From positions 1-64,000 of the forward strand of contig NZ_BMXE01000009.1 in assembly GCF_014651595.1 (NCBI RefSeq): a stretch of 64,000 bases of DNA. Direction: 5' to 3'. Numbering within the stretch: position 1 is the stretch's first letter; each line of letters starts with the position of its first letter. The translations under genes were made by a program, and so were the position numbers. The notes under the pieces were generated by a model. The model did no database searches and was not told the DNA's origin. It saw only the letters and a program-made list of their open reading frames with translations. Source of the DNA: Pseudovibrio japonicus (GTDB taxonomy: Bacteria; Pseudomonadota; Alphaproteobacteria; Rhizobiales; Stappiaceae). Of the stretch, positions 9,576 to 19,520 are shown one piece after another.

Positions 9576-9816
9576 TCGGTATGCGGTGCGAGATTTAGGG
9601 CTTGGTTTATTCCTTGCTGCGCCTTTTGTTTGGGAAGGGTTTGTTCCTTTTACATGGCCGGAGCGGGGGTAGCCTGGCGATTTTAGCCGGCAGCAATGCG
9701 GCTCAAGCTAGTAGTAAAAGCCAGATCCATGTTGTTGCTATCGGCTGAAAACTGCAGGTTACCAAGGGGTCCACCTCCTGAATTTTACCCGCAAGCTACA
9801 CAACCACCCGCGCCCT
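9576..9816. other. Gene-free stretch
   Basis: No supported coding frame, RNA or repeat seen. Confidence 0.4.
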
Positions 9817-10917
9817 CTAGATAGACACGAACATATCGTTAAATTCCCGGCTCAATGCTGCGATAACAGGATCAATCTCAATAGTTTGTTCGCTATGAGA
9901 AACGCCAGCCTCTTGGTTCAGGGTCAATACCTGACGTGTCATTTCAGCTGCAATGATAGCGGTCATTTTGGCTTCGTTACGGCCAATCACCCCAACTGTA
10001 ATCTCTTCCGCTCCGTTCTTAGCCCGCCCGCGGGCTCGTACAGCTACGCCGCAAACATCTGATCCAATGTGGACATTCATGAACAGCCAGACTGCGATCT
10101 TACGCCAGAACGGGCGTCGCAGTAAGCGACCGAGACCAGCTCGGGATGAAACTGCAAAGAGCCACGTTGTGAGGCGATTCTCGAATTGCACCCAGGTTGA
10201 TACCGAAGGAACCTCAAGGGTACGCCCAATCACGTGCTGATCGGAGAAGTTAAATCGGTAGGCGGAACGCTTTTCTCTGCTGTTAGGCAGACCAAGAGCA
10301 ATACTCTCTCCAAAACTACGTACTTGCCTGGCATTACCATTGTCCATCACGCTATAGGTGGTATCGAGGTTATTGAACATCCATTCTACAGCTGCCTGAC
10401 CATGATGATCGCCAAGTCCAAACTGCAAGAGAATATCAATACGGTCCAGTTGCTCCATTTGATCACGCGCCCGAGCAGAAAGCAGATTGGTAAGCCCCGG
10501 CGCAGTACCAACACTAAGCAGCGCTGTGGCTTCGTTACGCTTCGCTAAATCGTCAAGTGCTTCCACTTGAGAATGGAAGTCGTGCTCCGCGCTAATGTCC
10601 ACATAGTGAATGCCACGCGACAAACACAGCTCAACAAAACCTGTACTAGTCTGGTCTAGACAGACAAGAACAAGCTCAATATCATTAAGGGCGTCACCAA
10701 CATCCATCGCGAAGATATCAACAGCGCGGCCTTCCGTATCGTAGCCGACCTTCGCAGCTGCAGTTTTGGCCTTGTTGAGGCTTCGTCCGGCAAGAGCGAT
10801 ACGTCCCGGAAGCTCTGGGGCTAGTCTTTCGGCGATCATATATCCCACCTGACCATAGCCACCCACGATTAGTATTTTACCACATTTTTCCGGCACGCTT
10901 TGGTATTCTGATGACAT
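9817..10917 (-). CDS. Saccharopine dehydrogenase-like NAD(P)-binding protein
   Basis: The protein has 366 residues. The N-terminal Rossmann fold has the motif ILIVGGYGQVGYMIAERL, followed by LAGRSLNKA, a typical phosphate-recognising segment. SVGTAPGLTNLL is the conserved loop of the saccharopine dehydrogenase-like family. The substrate cannot be predicted; many family members act on small-molecule or lipid-linked substrates rather than in lysine metabolism. It lies 290 bp downstream of a tetR gene in the same direction and may be its target. It is intact while everything around it is IS debris, so it may be mobile cargo. Confidence 0.75.
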   Translation of the reverse strand: MSSEYQSVPEKCGKILIVGGYGQVGYMIAERLAPELPGRIALAGRSLNKAKTAAAKVGYDTEGRAVDIFAMDVGDALNDIELVLVCLDQTSTGFVELCLSRGIHYVDISAEHDFHSQVEALDDLAKRNEATALLSVGTAPGLTNLLSARARDQMEQLDRIDILLQFGLGDHHGQAAVEWMFNNLDTTYSVMDNGNARQVRSFGESIALGLPNSREKRSAYRFNFSDQHVIGRTLEVPSVSTWVQFENRLTTWLFAVSSRAGLGRLLRRPFWRKIAVWLFMNVHIGSDVCGVAVRARGRAKNGAEEITVGVIGRNEAKMTAIIAAEMTRQVLTLNQEAGVSHSEQTIEIDPVIAALSREFNDMFVSI

Positions 10918-11205
10918 TTCAATTTACCTTTCATACAACTAATATCGGGTCTTTAAAATTTGCTTGGTTATTGAGGTGGAAATAAACGCCCTTTTTATTC
11001 AGACACTTATTATGTCCCCTTATTACTTATAAGGTGCCGGATCCTTGGGTTACGGAAGTTAAGCGACCGCTCTTGGCAGGCCACTTAGTCAACAAGGAGG
11101 CTTATTAGGTGGCACTGCAATACACTGGTGGGATATTCACTTTCGGCCTCTCAACGCTGCTCATGCACTCTCTACCTCGGGCTTCACGTCTCTGGCAGCA
11201 TCGTG
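10918..11205. other. Upstream region of the saccharopine dehydrogenase-like gene
   Basis: It contains a short inverted repeat, CCTTAT-N5-ATAAGG (about 11019-11035), that could be an operator or a weak terminator. It shares no sequence with the 26-bp palindrome in front of tetR. Confidence 0.3.
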
Positions 11206-11829
11206 TCATGCAGCACCGAGACCTTCCCGATCTCCTAGCAAACCGTTCAACTCAATCTGAAGGAACTCGTGTGCCAGCGTATCAACCTCAGCCTCAGGGT
11301 TGACCACAACAGCGTAATGGATGGCCCGCTCGATAAGCCCCAAAATCCCCCATGCAGACGCATCAGTCACACTACCGCGGATTATCCCACGCTTTGCCAA
11401 CTCCTTCAGGTAAGTCCCGATAGAAGTAATAGTTTGAGCGAATCTTTCTTCAACGCGCGTTCGCGAGGCAAGCGAAACCGCATAGGACTCACGCAGAATA
11501 AGTGCAGTTAAAAATGGCTCGCATCGACAGTGGCCCAAGATTGAACGCCACATTTCTAGGAGTTGGGCGTTTAGCTCACCAGTGTTGGCGACCGCAGAGG
11601 CAGGAAACCGATCCAGTGTTTGATTCTGCAAACGGGTGAAGAAATCATCTACAAGATACAGGAAGATTGCTTCCTTATTATCAAAGTAAAGATAAAAGGT
11701 GCCGTGAGCCACACCAGCATGGCTTACAAGGTCAGATACCCTCGTCGCGTGATACCCGCGGGTGCCGAACACTTCGATTGCCGCACGAACAAGACGATCC
11801 CGAGAAGTGAGTTTATTGGAGCGAGACAT
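11206..11829 (-). CDS. TetR-family transcriptional regulator
   Basis: The product has about 207 residues. The N-terminal helix-turn-helix reads RLVRAAIEVFGTRGYHATRV ... GVAHGTFYLYFDNKEAIF, a standard TetR domain (about residues 10-56). The rest is an all-helical ligand domain. The ATG at 11829 is chosen because the frame upstream runs straight through a perfect palindromic operator; an in-frame ATG at 11841 is possible. The palindrome overlapping the start region indicates autorepression. The ligand is unknown. The nearest possible target is the co-oriented saccharopine dehydrogenase-like gene. Confidence 0.88.
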   Translation of the reverse strand: MSRSNKLTSRDRLVRAAIEVFGTRGYHATRVSDLVSHAGVAHGTFYLYFDNKEAIFLYLVDDFFTRLQNQTLDRFPASAVANTGELNAQLLEMWRSILGHCRCEPFLTALILRESYAVSLASRTRVEERFAQTITSIGTYLKELAKRGIIRGSVTDASAWGILGLIERAIHYAVVVNPEAEVDTLAHEFLQIELNGLLGDREGLGAA

Positions 11830-11839
11830 GAACTTACCC

Positions 11840-11865
11840 ATTATGACTGACATGTCAGTCATAAT
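11840..11865. promoter_or_regulatory. 26-bp perfect palindromic operator of tetR
   Basis: Half-site ATTATGACTGACA with its exact reverse complement and no spacer. It starts 11 bp upstream of the tetR ATG. A minus-strand TTGACA (11888-11883) stands 17 bp from ATTATG (11865-11860), so the operator would cover the -10 element. Such length and perfection are typical of TetR operators. Confidence 0.85.
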
Positions 11866-12012
11866 GGTATTCTTAATTCTCATGTCAAGAACTTGTTTGG
11901 TGGAATTATCTCAAACCTCGCCCTATGATCCCAATCGCATTCTCGTTCCGGTTCGACAAAAAGGGCATTGCCACAGATCGTTAGATGTAACTGATTGCAC
12001 TTATCCGACGCT

Positions 12013-12125
12013 CGAATTGCAAACATCCTGATTTTTCACTCGAATTAAATGCGACTCCCAGAGGGGCCAAACTCACATTACTTGCCTCGCGATTGCAAAC
12101 ATCCACCTCGGATCACATTATTTGC
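12013..12125. repeat. Cluster of short direct repeats
   Basis: CGAATTGCAAACATCC at 12013-12028 recurs as CGATTGCAAACATCC at about 12090-12104, and TCACATTACTTGC at 12073-12085 recurs as TCACATTATTTGC at 12113-12125. Closely spaced repeats of about 20 bp are typical of the ends of IS21-like and related elements. No transposase for it remains. Confidence 0.4.
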
Positions 12126-12755
12126 GAATAGCAGCAGAGCGGGACAAAGCAGTCCTTCGCTGCAGGGCAGAAATCTAGCTAAACATCAAGCCATTGCTGA
12201 CGTGGTGGACCATTAGCGGACATTCGAGTGGTTCTATCACGAGTCGACGCAGCTTTTAATAGATGATGCCGCGACCTCATTCTGGAGAACTCTTCTTGAA
12301 AACTGATTGCGTGAGTGCCGGACAATTGGAGGGTTCCTTAAACCTAAGACTGCCCTCACGGCCCGCCTTGTATGGTGAAAGCACTCTATCTCGCAATCAG
12401 CCCAGGCCTTTACGCCGACTTACGCTTTATCCAAACAGCAGCGGGGCCATTGCCTGCGACCGTGGCTGGCTGCTAGGAACTCAGCCATTTGCGAGTGAAA
12501 TAGTCGCCTTTGGCTAAGCTAATCTGCGCTTTGTTACCAAAGTGGGAAATAGTGACGTCATGGTGCTATCTGCCATTCCTGCGTTTCCACGCCTCGCAAC
12601 ATCGTAGGGTCCAGCGTGGCGGGTAGCTTGCTAGCATAGGATTGCTTTGATGTTCAGGCACACGTCGGGAATCTTGAAACAGACCGCCCGCAGCTACTCT
12701 GGAGCCTCATAGAGGTCTTCAGCCGCATTAGGTTGTGGAGGCAAGGGCTTCGGTC
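12126..12755. other. Gene-free relic region
   Basis: Several short open frames on the plus strand lack family features. It is probably decayed mobile-element DNA between the repeat cluster and the autotransporter. Confidence 0.35.
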
Positions 12756-15700
12756 TTAAAACAACACCGAGAACCCTGCGTTGATGCTGCCGAAGACGGC
12801 GTCGATGGAGTCGTAGGCACCTTCTACACCGAAGTCCAGTGTGGCCCGGTCGGTGACCTGATAGTCAACGTCTGCACCGATGAACGGACGGACACCACCA
12901 TCATTCAGGTTCTCGTGGTAGGGAACATCAAAGCCCATGACACGTGCGTCGATGTCGTCGCCCCAGTTTCCGTAGATATCCAGACCAGCACGTAGTGTGG
13001 TGTTCCAGTAGTTGGAATCCTGGTTAAGAGCGTTGAAACCGATACCTGCCAATTGCAGCCTGACGTTGATCTGCTGGTGGTTCCGGCTGTCCAGACGCAG
13101 GCCGTTGACCCCGCTTTCGCTGTAGCTGTCCTGATGGAACAGGGAGTAACGGACGCCGGCAGATGGCACGATGAGGTACTGCCTCCACGGCACCTCGTAA
13201 CCGATGGTCAGCTCTGGCGAAATCAGGAAGCCAACACCGTTGTCGTCTCCTTTGACAACGCCGCCGGGAGCGGTGTTATCAAGATACGTGCGAGAGACAT
13301 CATCCCAGTTGATACCACCCAGCAGGTTGATGCCGGTCAGGATACGGTTGAAGACGCGGTCGTAGTAGATACCCGCATAGGCTGTCTGCAGTGTGTTGTC
13401 CCAGTTGCGATTACCCGCATTAACGGCGCCGATGGAATAGCCGGCATAAATGCCGCCCAGTGCATTATCCTCAAACGCTCTGTCATACCCGATGGTGAAG
13501 GCGCCGAGGAAGTGGGAGTAGGCCCGTCCGGTCGTGCTGGCCTGACCAAAACCACTGGCATCAAACCAGAAGTCCTGAATGAGCCCGTTGTCCTGATAAA
13601 GGAACTGACGGTTCTTTAGCTCGCGGGTATAAATCTCCTGTTGCAGATAGCGGATCAGATCATCCGTCATGCGCACGCTTGAGGCTCTGAAGAAGCCGTC
13701 AGAATCCAAGGTCACAACCTTGACCTGATAGGGCGCAATCTGGTTGACCGCCAGTGGCTGCCCTTGACCCAGAACGGTCAGCTCATGCGGATCAGCGTCA
13801 ATTGTAAAGGCAGCATCAAAGCCGCTACCAATGGTCAGGGTATTGTCGGTTCCGAACGTGCCTACCCCATCGCCAAAGGTGATCTGGCCCTGAATGACGG
13901 GATAGGCGAGTAGGGATAAGCTGTTGTGATTGCCATTCATCATAATGGCGTGGCTGTCCGGTGCCAGATCGGCGAACACACTGCCGTAGTTCACAAAATT
14001 GTTGTGGTCGCCGTTCATGCGAACGCCAAAAGATGTAGGTGTTGCGCTGGTGGATCTCGCAATAATTCTGCCACTGCTGAGCAGTTCAGAATTATTACCA
14101 GTCACAAGAACACCCTGGGCTAGATTACCTGAAGCATAAACCTCAACGCCTCTTTCCAGAGTAAGGAACCCCGAGCCGTTTGATGCAAAACTAGAAATTC
14201 CGATTGCATTTGATCCGGCCATAACGCTGATACGACTATTGGCATGGATGGTTGCTCTATTATTTCCAGATGTAGCGGTTTGCTGGATGCCGATTCCAAG
14301 GATATCGTCCACAACAACATGAACTAGAGAGTTTTCGCCTAAGGCAAATGTGTTTTCAGCTGAAGCTTGAAGTACGCCCCGTGCTGTTGTCACTGCGGAG
14401 ATATTCATCATGGAGCCCGAGCCCACAGATAGGCTTGCAGATCCATTAGAAGCACCTTGGAAGATACCAGTCGCTGCGTCTAGTGAAGCAGTAGCGTTAA
14501 TTCGTGCGTTTTGCCCGATCGCAATTGTTACGTCACCACTCCCAAATGTGAATTGGCTTATTCCTGTAGCGAAAGAGGAAGCTTCGGCCGTTATTCGGTT
14601 ACCCGCTGCGATCACGATGCTACTGTTGCCGGTAGAGTCGAGCCCGTGAAATTGGTCTATTGCGGTAGCACTCCCCCCCTCCATTAGCCGTTATTTTCCC
14701 GTGTGAACCGAAATAGATAGTGTTATCGCCGGCAGTATTTATCTGATTTATGCCAGTGGCCGCTCCCCCCGCAGTAACAGAAATGTGCTCACCCGCTCCG
14801 ATCCAGATAGAGTTAGTTCCGAGATCAGTGAGCTGATCTATTCCGACGGCGTTTCCGCCCGCAGTAACGGATAAGGGATCATTGTCCCCGATCAGGAGCG
14901 TGTTATCGCCATTGACATTGTTCTGACGTATTCCAGTGGCCTCTTCTCCAGCGTCAACGATCAGGTTCCAATTTTCTCCGACCTCAATAGTGTTATCGCC
15001 GTTGATATTTTGTTGGTCCAGCCCAACGGCTGTCCCTCCCGCGATAACAGTTAAGTCCCCATCTGGTCCGATCAGGAGAGTATTATCGCCACTGCTAGTT
15101 CTCTGAGTTATTCCTGCGCCATCAAAATTCGCTGTAACGTCTAAAGTTCCATTTGATCCAATATCAATTGTGTTAGGTCCACTGTCGTTTGACTGACGAA
15201 TTCCAGTCGCAAGCCCCCCAGCGTTAATGATCAGTTCCTGACCTGCTCCGATCCAGAGAGAATTATCTCCGTCGAAAGTTCCCTGACTGATACCAATAGC
15301 GATTTCCGACGTAGTCACAGTCAAAGGATCATTGTCTGCAATCTCGATTGAGTTATTGCCGTTGTCACTTAGCTGTGAAAGCCCAAAGGCTGCGGCTCCC
15401 CCGGTTACGGTCAAGTCCCCATTGGCTCCAACCTTAAGCGTGTTATTGCCATTGATAGTTTGCTGATTGATTCCAGAAGCGTTCTCATCTGCGGTAACAC
15501 TCAAAACCCCGTTTGGTCCGATGTCGAGGGTGTTGTCGCCATTGACGCTGAATTGTGAGATTCCCTCGGCGTCCTCACCGGCATCAACTGTTACTTCCTG
15601 ATCCGCGCCGATCCAGATAGAATTTTCGCCGTCAAAACTACCCTGAGTTATGCCAGTGCCGTCTTCACCGGCACTTACGGTAATCGGATCATCTTCACCG

Positions 15701-16962
15701 ATTTCGATCGTGTTGCTGCCTGCATTTGTTGACTGCGATATGCCAGTGGCAAACGTTCCGGCGGTAACGGTCAGGTTTCCGTTTTCCCCGAGACGCAGAG
15801 TGTTGTCACCGGTAGAATTTCTCTGAAATAGTCCAAAGGCACCCAAATCTGCGGTAACACTCAAAATACCGTTTGGCCCGATCTCGAAGGTGTTATCGCC
15901 CTCAATAGTTTGCTGAATGGTTCCGTTGGCAAACCCACCGGCGTCAATTGACATTTCCTGATCCGCTCCGATCCAGATTGAGTTATCTCCGCCGGAGTTA
16001 TTCTGAACCATTCCAACGGCGTCCAAGTCAGCGGTAACGGTTAAGTCCCCATTTAGTCCGAGCAGGACCGTGTTATCGCCCTGGACAATTTGCTGAAGTA
16101 TACCAGTGGCGTCTCCCCCCGCATCAACAGTCAAGTTCCCATTAGATCCGATCTCAAAAGTGTTAGTACCGCCGTTATTTTGCTGAAATATCCCTCTGGC
16201 TTCATCCCCCGCGGTAATGGTTAAGGTCCAATTTTCTCCGATTAGGACAGTGCTATCGCCTACGGTGGCTAGTCGCTGCTCTATTCCTCTGGCCCTTCCC
16301 GCTGCGGTAGCGGTTACGGTGCCATCTGGTCCGATATCGACAGCGTTATCGCCTTCCTCATTTTCCTGAAAAACTCCAGTTGCGGACGCGGCAATATTCC
16401 CAATAGCGGATACGTGCCCATTAGAACCGAATTCCATAGTGTTATTGCCTGAGGAAGTGTCTTGCACTATTCCTCTGGCGAAGAAAGCATCGGACGTAGC
16501 AGAGATTTGAGCGTCTTCCAGAAAAATCGTATTGTCGCCTTCAGCCGCTCCATTGCTGAATTGTGCCACTCCCGTGTGAGTGACGAACCCACCACCACCA
16601 CTTGCAGAAACATCGCCCCCTTCGTGGACATTGAGTATATTGTAATCCTCTCCGCCCTGTAGGATGGCATCTACGTTACCGCCTAAGGGCGTGTCGTCTA
16701 CTGAAACGGGACCATTGAGGGTGATTTCACTGTTAACCCCATCGGCGTCGATAGCTGTTGGGTCACCATTAACATCAATGCTCCCTGTATCAGTGACAAG
16801 CACTGTTCCGTCCGCGCCCAGAATGACCGGCGTATTTTGTGGGGCGTTGATCACGATCTGAGCGTTGGCACTGCCCGAGAATGAGACTGCGATGATTGTG
16901 CTGGCGAGCAAGCCTGCGGTGAATGGAGCAATCCTGCGATAATTCGGTCTTTTGCGCATCAA
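12756..16962 (-). pseudogene. Large repetitive autotransporter split by one frameshift
   Basis: Two minus-strand frames, 16962-14620 (780 aa) and 14684-12756 (642 aa), together form one classical autotransporter of about 1,400 residues. The first starts with a Sec signal peptide (LLASTIIAVSFSGSANA). The passenger is an array of about 30-residue repeats of the form GDNT(I/L)xIGxNGxLTVTAGGxATGIxQ. The second frame continues the passenger (SATAIDQFHGLDSTGNSSIV), then a linker, then the C-terminal beta-barrel (FDASGFGQASTTGRAYSHFL onwards) ending FGSINAGFSVLF with terminal Phe. The frames break at a run of seven G (plus 14673-14679); removing one G restores GGGSATAID. It may be a switched-off phase-variable gene, a true pseudogene or a sequencing indel. 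Confidence 0.85.
14673..14679. repeat. Homopolymer G7 at the autotransporter frameshift
   Basis: Seven C on the plus strand (seven G in the coding strand). Six would keep the autotransporter in one frame, so this is a candidate slipped-strand switch or an indel error. Confidence 0.7.
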
Positions 16963-17168
16963 ACACCACCTAGATTCAATGTCTAAGAAAGCATTTCCAA
17001 TGATAGATTCTGTTTATCTCAGTCTCCGTTAGATCTATATCCATGAAATTGCGCTTGGATATTGGATCAAACATGAAGTACTATTGTAAGAACTACTGTG
17101 CTAGATAGGCGCATACTTGCCTGTTATTTCATTTCGGCTCACTGGTGCTTGACCCTTTGCTCCACAGC

Positions 17169-17292
17169 TCAGAACAAGACGGAGAACCCTGCGTTGATGC
17201 TGCCGAAGACTGCATCGATTGTGTCGTATGCACCTTCTACACCGAAGTCCAGTGTGGCCCGGTCGGTGACCTGATAGTCAACGTCTGCACCG
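17169..17292 (-). pseudogene. Duplicated tail of an autotransporter barrel
   Basis: The minus strand reads ADVDYQVTDRATLDFGVEGA, then YDTIDAVFGSINAGFSVLF and a stop. This is almost identical to the last 40 or so residues of the large autotransporter; DNA identity is roughly 90 per cent by eye against 12776-12880. The match ends abruptly at about 17292. It is the remnant of a second copy, or a partial duplication from recombination. Confidence 0.85.
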
Positions 17293-17689
17293 AATTCACC
17301 GAGCATTTACTATCGACATCCTCCGATACTATTTGCAACGGCAACGAACTACCGCTTTCCGCCAATGAGGCTTGCTTGAGTATATCGACCTGAAGTTGAA
17401 ACATCCCCCTTCAGAGGACTGCCCTGTGTCAGGGCGAATGGCAGCTCTGGTCATGCTGCCACATGCCGCATCTGCGAAGCTCTGAGAATAACTTTTCGCT
17501 GATGAACGTCAGCAAAGGGCTCAAACCCCAACCTCACCATCTAAATGGCTATCCGGCGACAAACCTCAGTATGACACTTTATTACTTTGAAACTAGCGAT
17601 TGAGTGCGGATTTGCTCATCTAAGTATGGAACACTATTTCTACCCACCGCTTTGGAAACCGAAGGTTGCCGCTAATATTGCACACTCTA
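17293..17689. other. Relic junction region
   Basis: No coding signal. It contains the right copy of the 20-bp inverted repeat (17567-17586), and the binding-protein fragment starts soon after. Confidence 0.4.
17567..17586 (-). repeat. Inverted repeat, right copy
   Basis: Reverse complement of 8524-8543 with one mismatch. The two copies face each other across about 9 kb holding the autotransporter, tetR and saccharopine dehydrogenase-like genes. Confidence 0.55.
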
Positions 17690-18238
17690 AGGATGAAACT
17701 TTATTCCTCTCCCACAGTTGGCGCGAAACCGAAGGTTTCCATGGATGACATGTACAATGACCTGCTGAACCTTGGCCGTATCTTTGGGGTTGAGGCACGG
17801 GCGGAAAAGCTGGTGCAGCACTACCGTGATGAGCTTGCCCAGTTCAAAGCTGGTTTGAAGGTTTCAGGCACCCCACCACGGATCTTTGTTTATGATAGCG
17901 GAGAGGATTCCCCATTCACTGCAGGGCGTTATGCCATGCCAACGGCGTTGATTGAGGCTGCTGGTGGCAGCAATGTGATGGATACCTTTGAGAAGAACTG
18001 GGCACGGGTGAACTGGGAGGCCGTTGTTGAGGAGAACCCGGAGATCATCGTGATTGTGAACTACGGCGAAGTAACTGCTCAGCAGAAGCGCGATTTCATG
18101 CTCAACAATCCCGCTTTCGCAGATATGGACGCCGTGAAGAATGACCGGTTCGTGACGCTGGAATATGCTGAAGCAACGCCAGGACCCCGCAACATTAAGG
18201 CGATCAAGAAGCTCGCAGCCGCGTTCTGGGAGAACTAA
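17690..18238 (+). pseudogene. Siderophore ABC transporter binding protein, 5'-truncated
   Basis: The frame from about 17690 encodes the C-terminal part of a class III (FepB/FhuD/BtuF-like) binding protein: SMDDMYNDLLNLGRIFGVEA, then the long helix, PRIFVYDSGEDSPFTAGRYA, LIEAAGGSNVM and a final NIKAIKKLAAAFW. The signal peptide and N-terminal lobe are missing. A 12-bp motif, AAACCGAAGGTT, is repeated at about 17655 and 17728 near the break, suggesting deletion or recombination there. Only 2 bp separate its stop from the permease gene, so it was the first gene of an uptake operon. Confidence 0.8.
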
Positions 18239-18240
18239 GC

Positions 18241-19323
18241 ATGAGCAAAGGAACCGGCGTCTTTGCGGCCCCCAAAGTGGTCCGTTCTCATCATTTGCTA
18301 CAGATCAGCTGCGCGGGCTTGGCTGCGCTGGTTCTTTCTGTTTTCCTTGCTGTCTCTGTGGGCGCGGTTTCCATTTCCATGGAGACGGTCTGGGGTGTTC
18401 TTGCAAACAAGCTGGTGCCGGGTCTGGTTGAACCGAGCTGGTCCGTGGGGCGCGAGAACATTTTGTGGCAGATCCGCCTGCCGCGCGCCCTGCTGGCGAT
18501 CATGGTGGGGGCAGGGCTGTCCATAGTGGGGGCCTGTCTTCAATCGGTCACCCGCAACCCCTTGGCAGATCCTCACCTGATCGGCATTTCAGCCGGTGGT
18601 GCGTTTGGGGCAGTTTTGGCGCTGCTGCATACGGGATTGTTTCTGGGCACGCTGACGGTGCCGTTACTGGCGTTCCTAGGCGCGCTTGGCGCGACCTTCC
18701 TTGTGATCGGTGTAGCGAGGTTTACGAGCGCGACCAGTGCGGACCGGTTAGTGCTGACTGGTGTGGCTGTGAGTTTTGTGCTTATGGCAGGCGCAAATAT
18801 TCTCATCTTTCTGGCAGACCCACGGGCGACACACAGTGTGGTCTATTGGATGCTCGGCGGGTTAGGTCTGGCACAGTGGGGGCATCTTATGTACCCGCTG
18901 GTCGTGCTGGTGCTGTGCGGGGGCTGGCTGTGGCTGAGGGCAGGGTACTTCAACGCCATGACGATTGGCGATGAGACGGCGACCACACTTGGCATATCCG
19001 TCTCCAGATTCCGGCTGGAAACCTTCGTGATTGGCGCGCTGATTACGGGTGTGATGGTCGCGTTTTCGGGGATGATCGGTTTTGTGGGGCTTATGGTGCC
19101 TCATATCGTGCGCTTGTTTGTGGGCGGCGACTATCAGCGCCTGATCCCGATCTCAGCATTATTTGGCGCAATCTTCCTCCTCCTCGCAGACGTGGCCGCA
19201 CGTACATTGATGAAGCCCGAGGACATGCCAATCGGCATCATCACCGGCCTCCTTGGCGGCATCTTTTTCATCTGGCTTCTGCGAGAGAAAAGGTGGCGGG
19301 CAGCAACTTGTCAGAGCGGGTGA
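18241..19323 (+). CDS. FecCD-family iron-siderophore ABC permease
   Basis: The protein has 360 residues and about ten hydrophobic segments. Signature blocks are IRLPRALLAIMVGAGLSIVG, RNPLADPHLIGISAGGAFGA and the cytoplasmic coupling region FVGLMVPHIVRLFVGGDYQR, all typical of FecCD/BtuC permeases that form a homo- or heterodimer with an ATPase. It starts two bases after the truncated binding-protein gene. No ATP-binding subunit follows, so the importer is probably non-functional unless served by an ATPase encoded elsewhere. Confidence 0.9.
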   Translation: MSKGTGVFAAPKVVRSHHLLQISCAGLAALVLSVFLAVSVGAVSISMETVWGVLANKLVPGLVEPSWSVGRENILWQIRLPRALLAIMVGAGLSIVGACLQSVTRNPLADPHLIGISAGGAFGAVLALLHTGLFLGTLTVPLLAFLGALGATFLVIGVARFTSATSADRLVLTGVAVSFVLMAGANILIFLADPRATHSVVYWMLGGLGLAQWGHLMYPLVVLVLCGGWLWLRAGYFNAMTIGDETATTLGISVSRFRLETFVIGALITGVMVAFSGMIGFVGLMVPHIVRLFVGGDYQRLIPISALFGAIFLLLADVAARTLMKPEDMPIGIITGLLGGIFFIWLLREKRWRAATCQSG

Positions 19324-19520
19324 ATACTCTGCGGCCCCGGAGACCTTAGGAAAGGTGAGTACGACCAAATTCATGTGCTGTTGGTTGCTCAGCATTCATC
19401 CTGAAACTTTACATCTAGTCTTTCTTAAGTATCAGTTTCGATTCAATATCAATAAGACTTTATTGTTTGTAAGTATTATAAGGGTAGTGTGATCAAGACA
19501 AGCGGTTGGGTGGATTAGTC
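19324..19520. other. Intergenic region before the copper promoter
   Basis: No coding signal. The expected FepC-type ATPase gene is absent. Confidence 0.4.

Noticed and set aside
11109-11303. GTG-started frame of 64 codons with a GGAGG upstream
   Set aside because: It overlaps the 3' end of the well-supported tetR on the other strand and has no domain features.
12263-12517. 84-codon plus-strand frame
   Set aside because: Composition and lack of ribosome site suggest chance; it is surrounded by relic DNA.
14041-14080. CAATAATTCTGCCAC as a possible left-end TnsB site
   Set aside because: It lies inside the autotransporter coding sequence, matches the core only partly and has no neighbouring copies.
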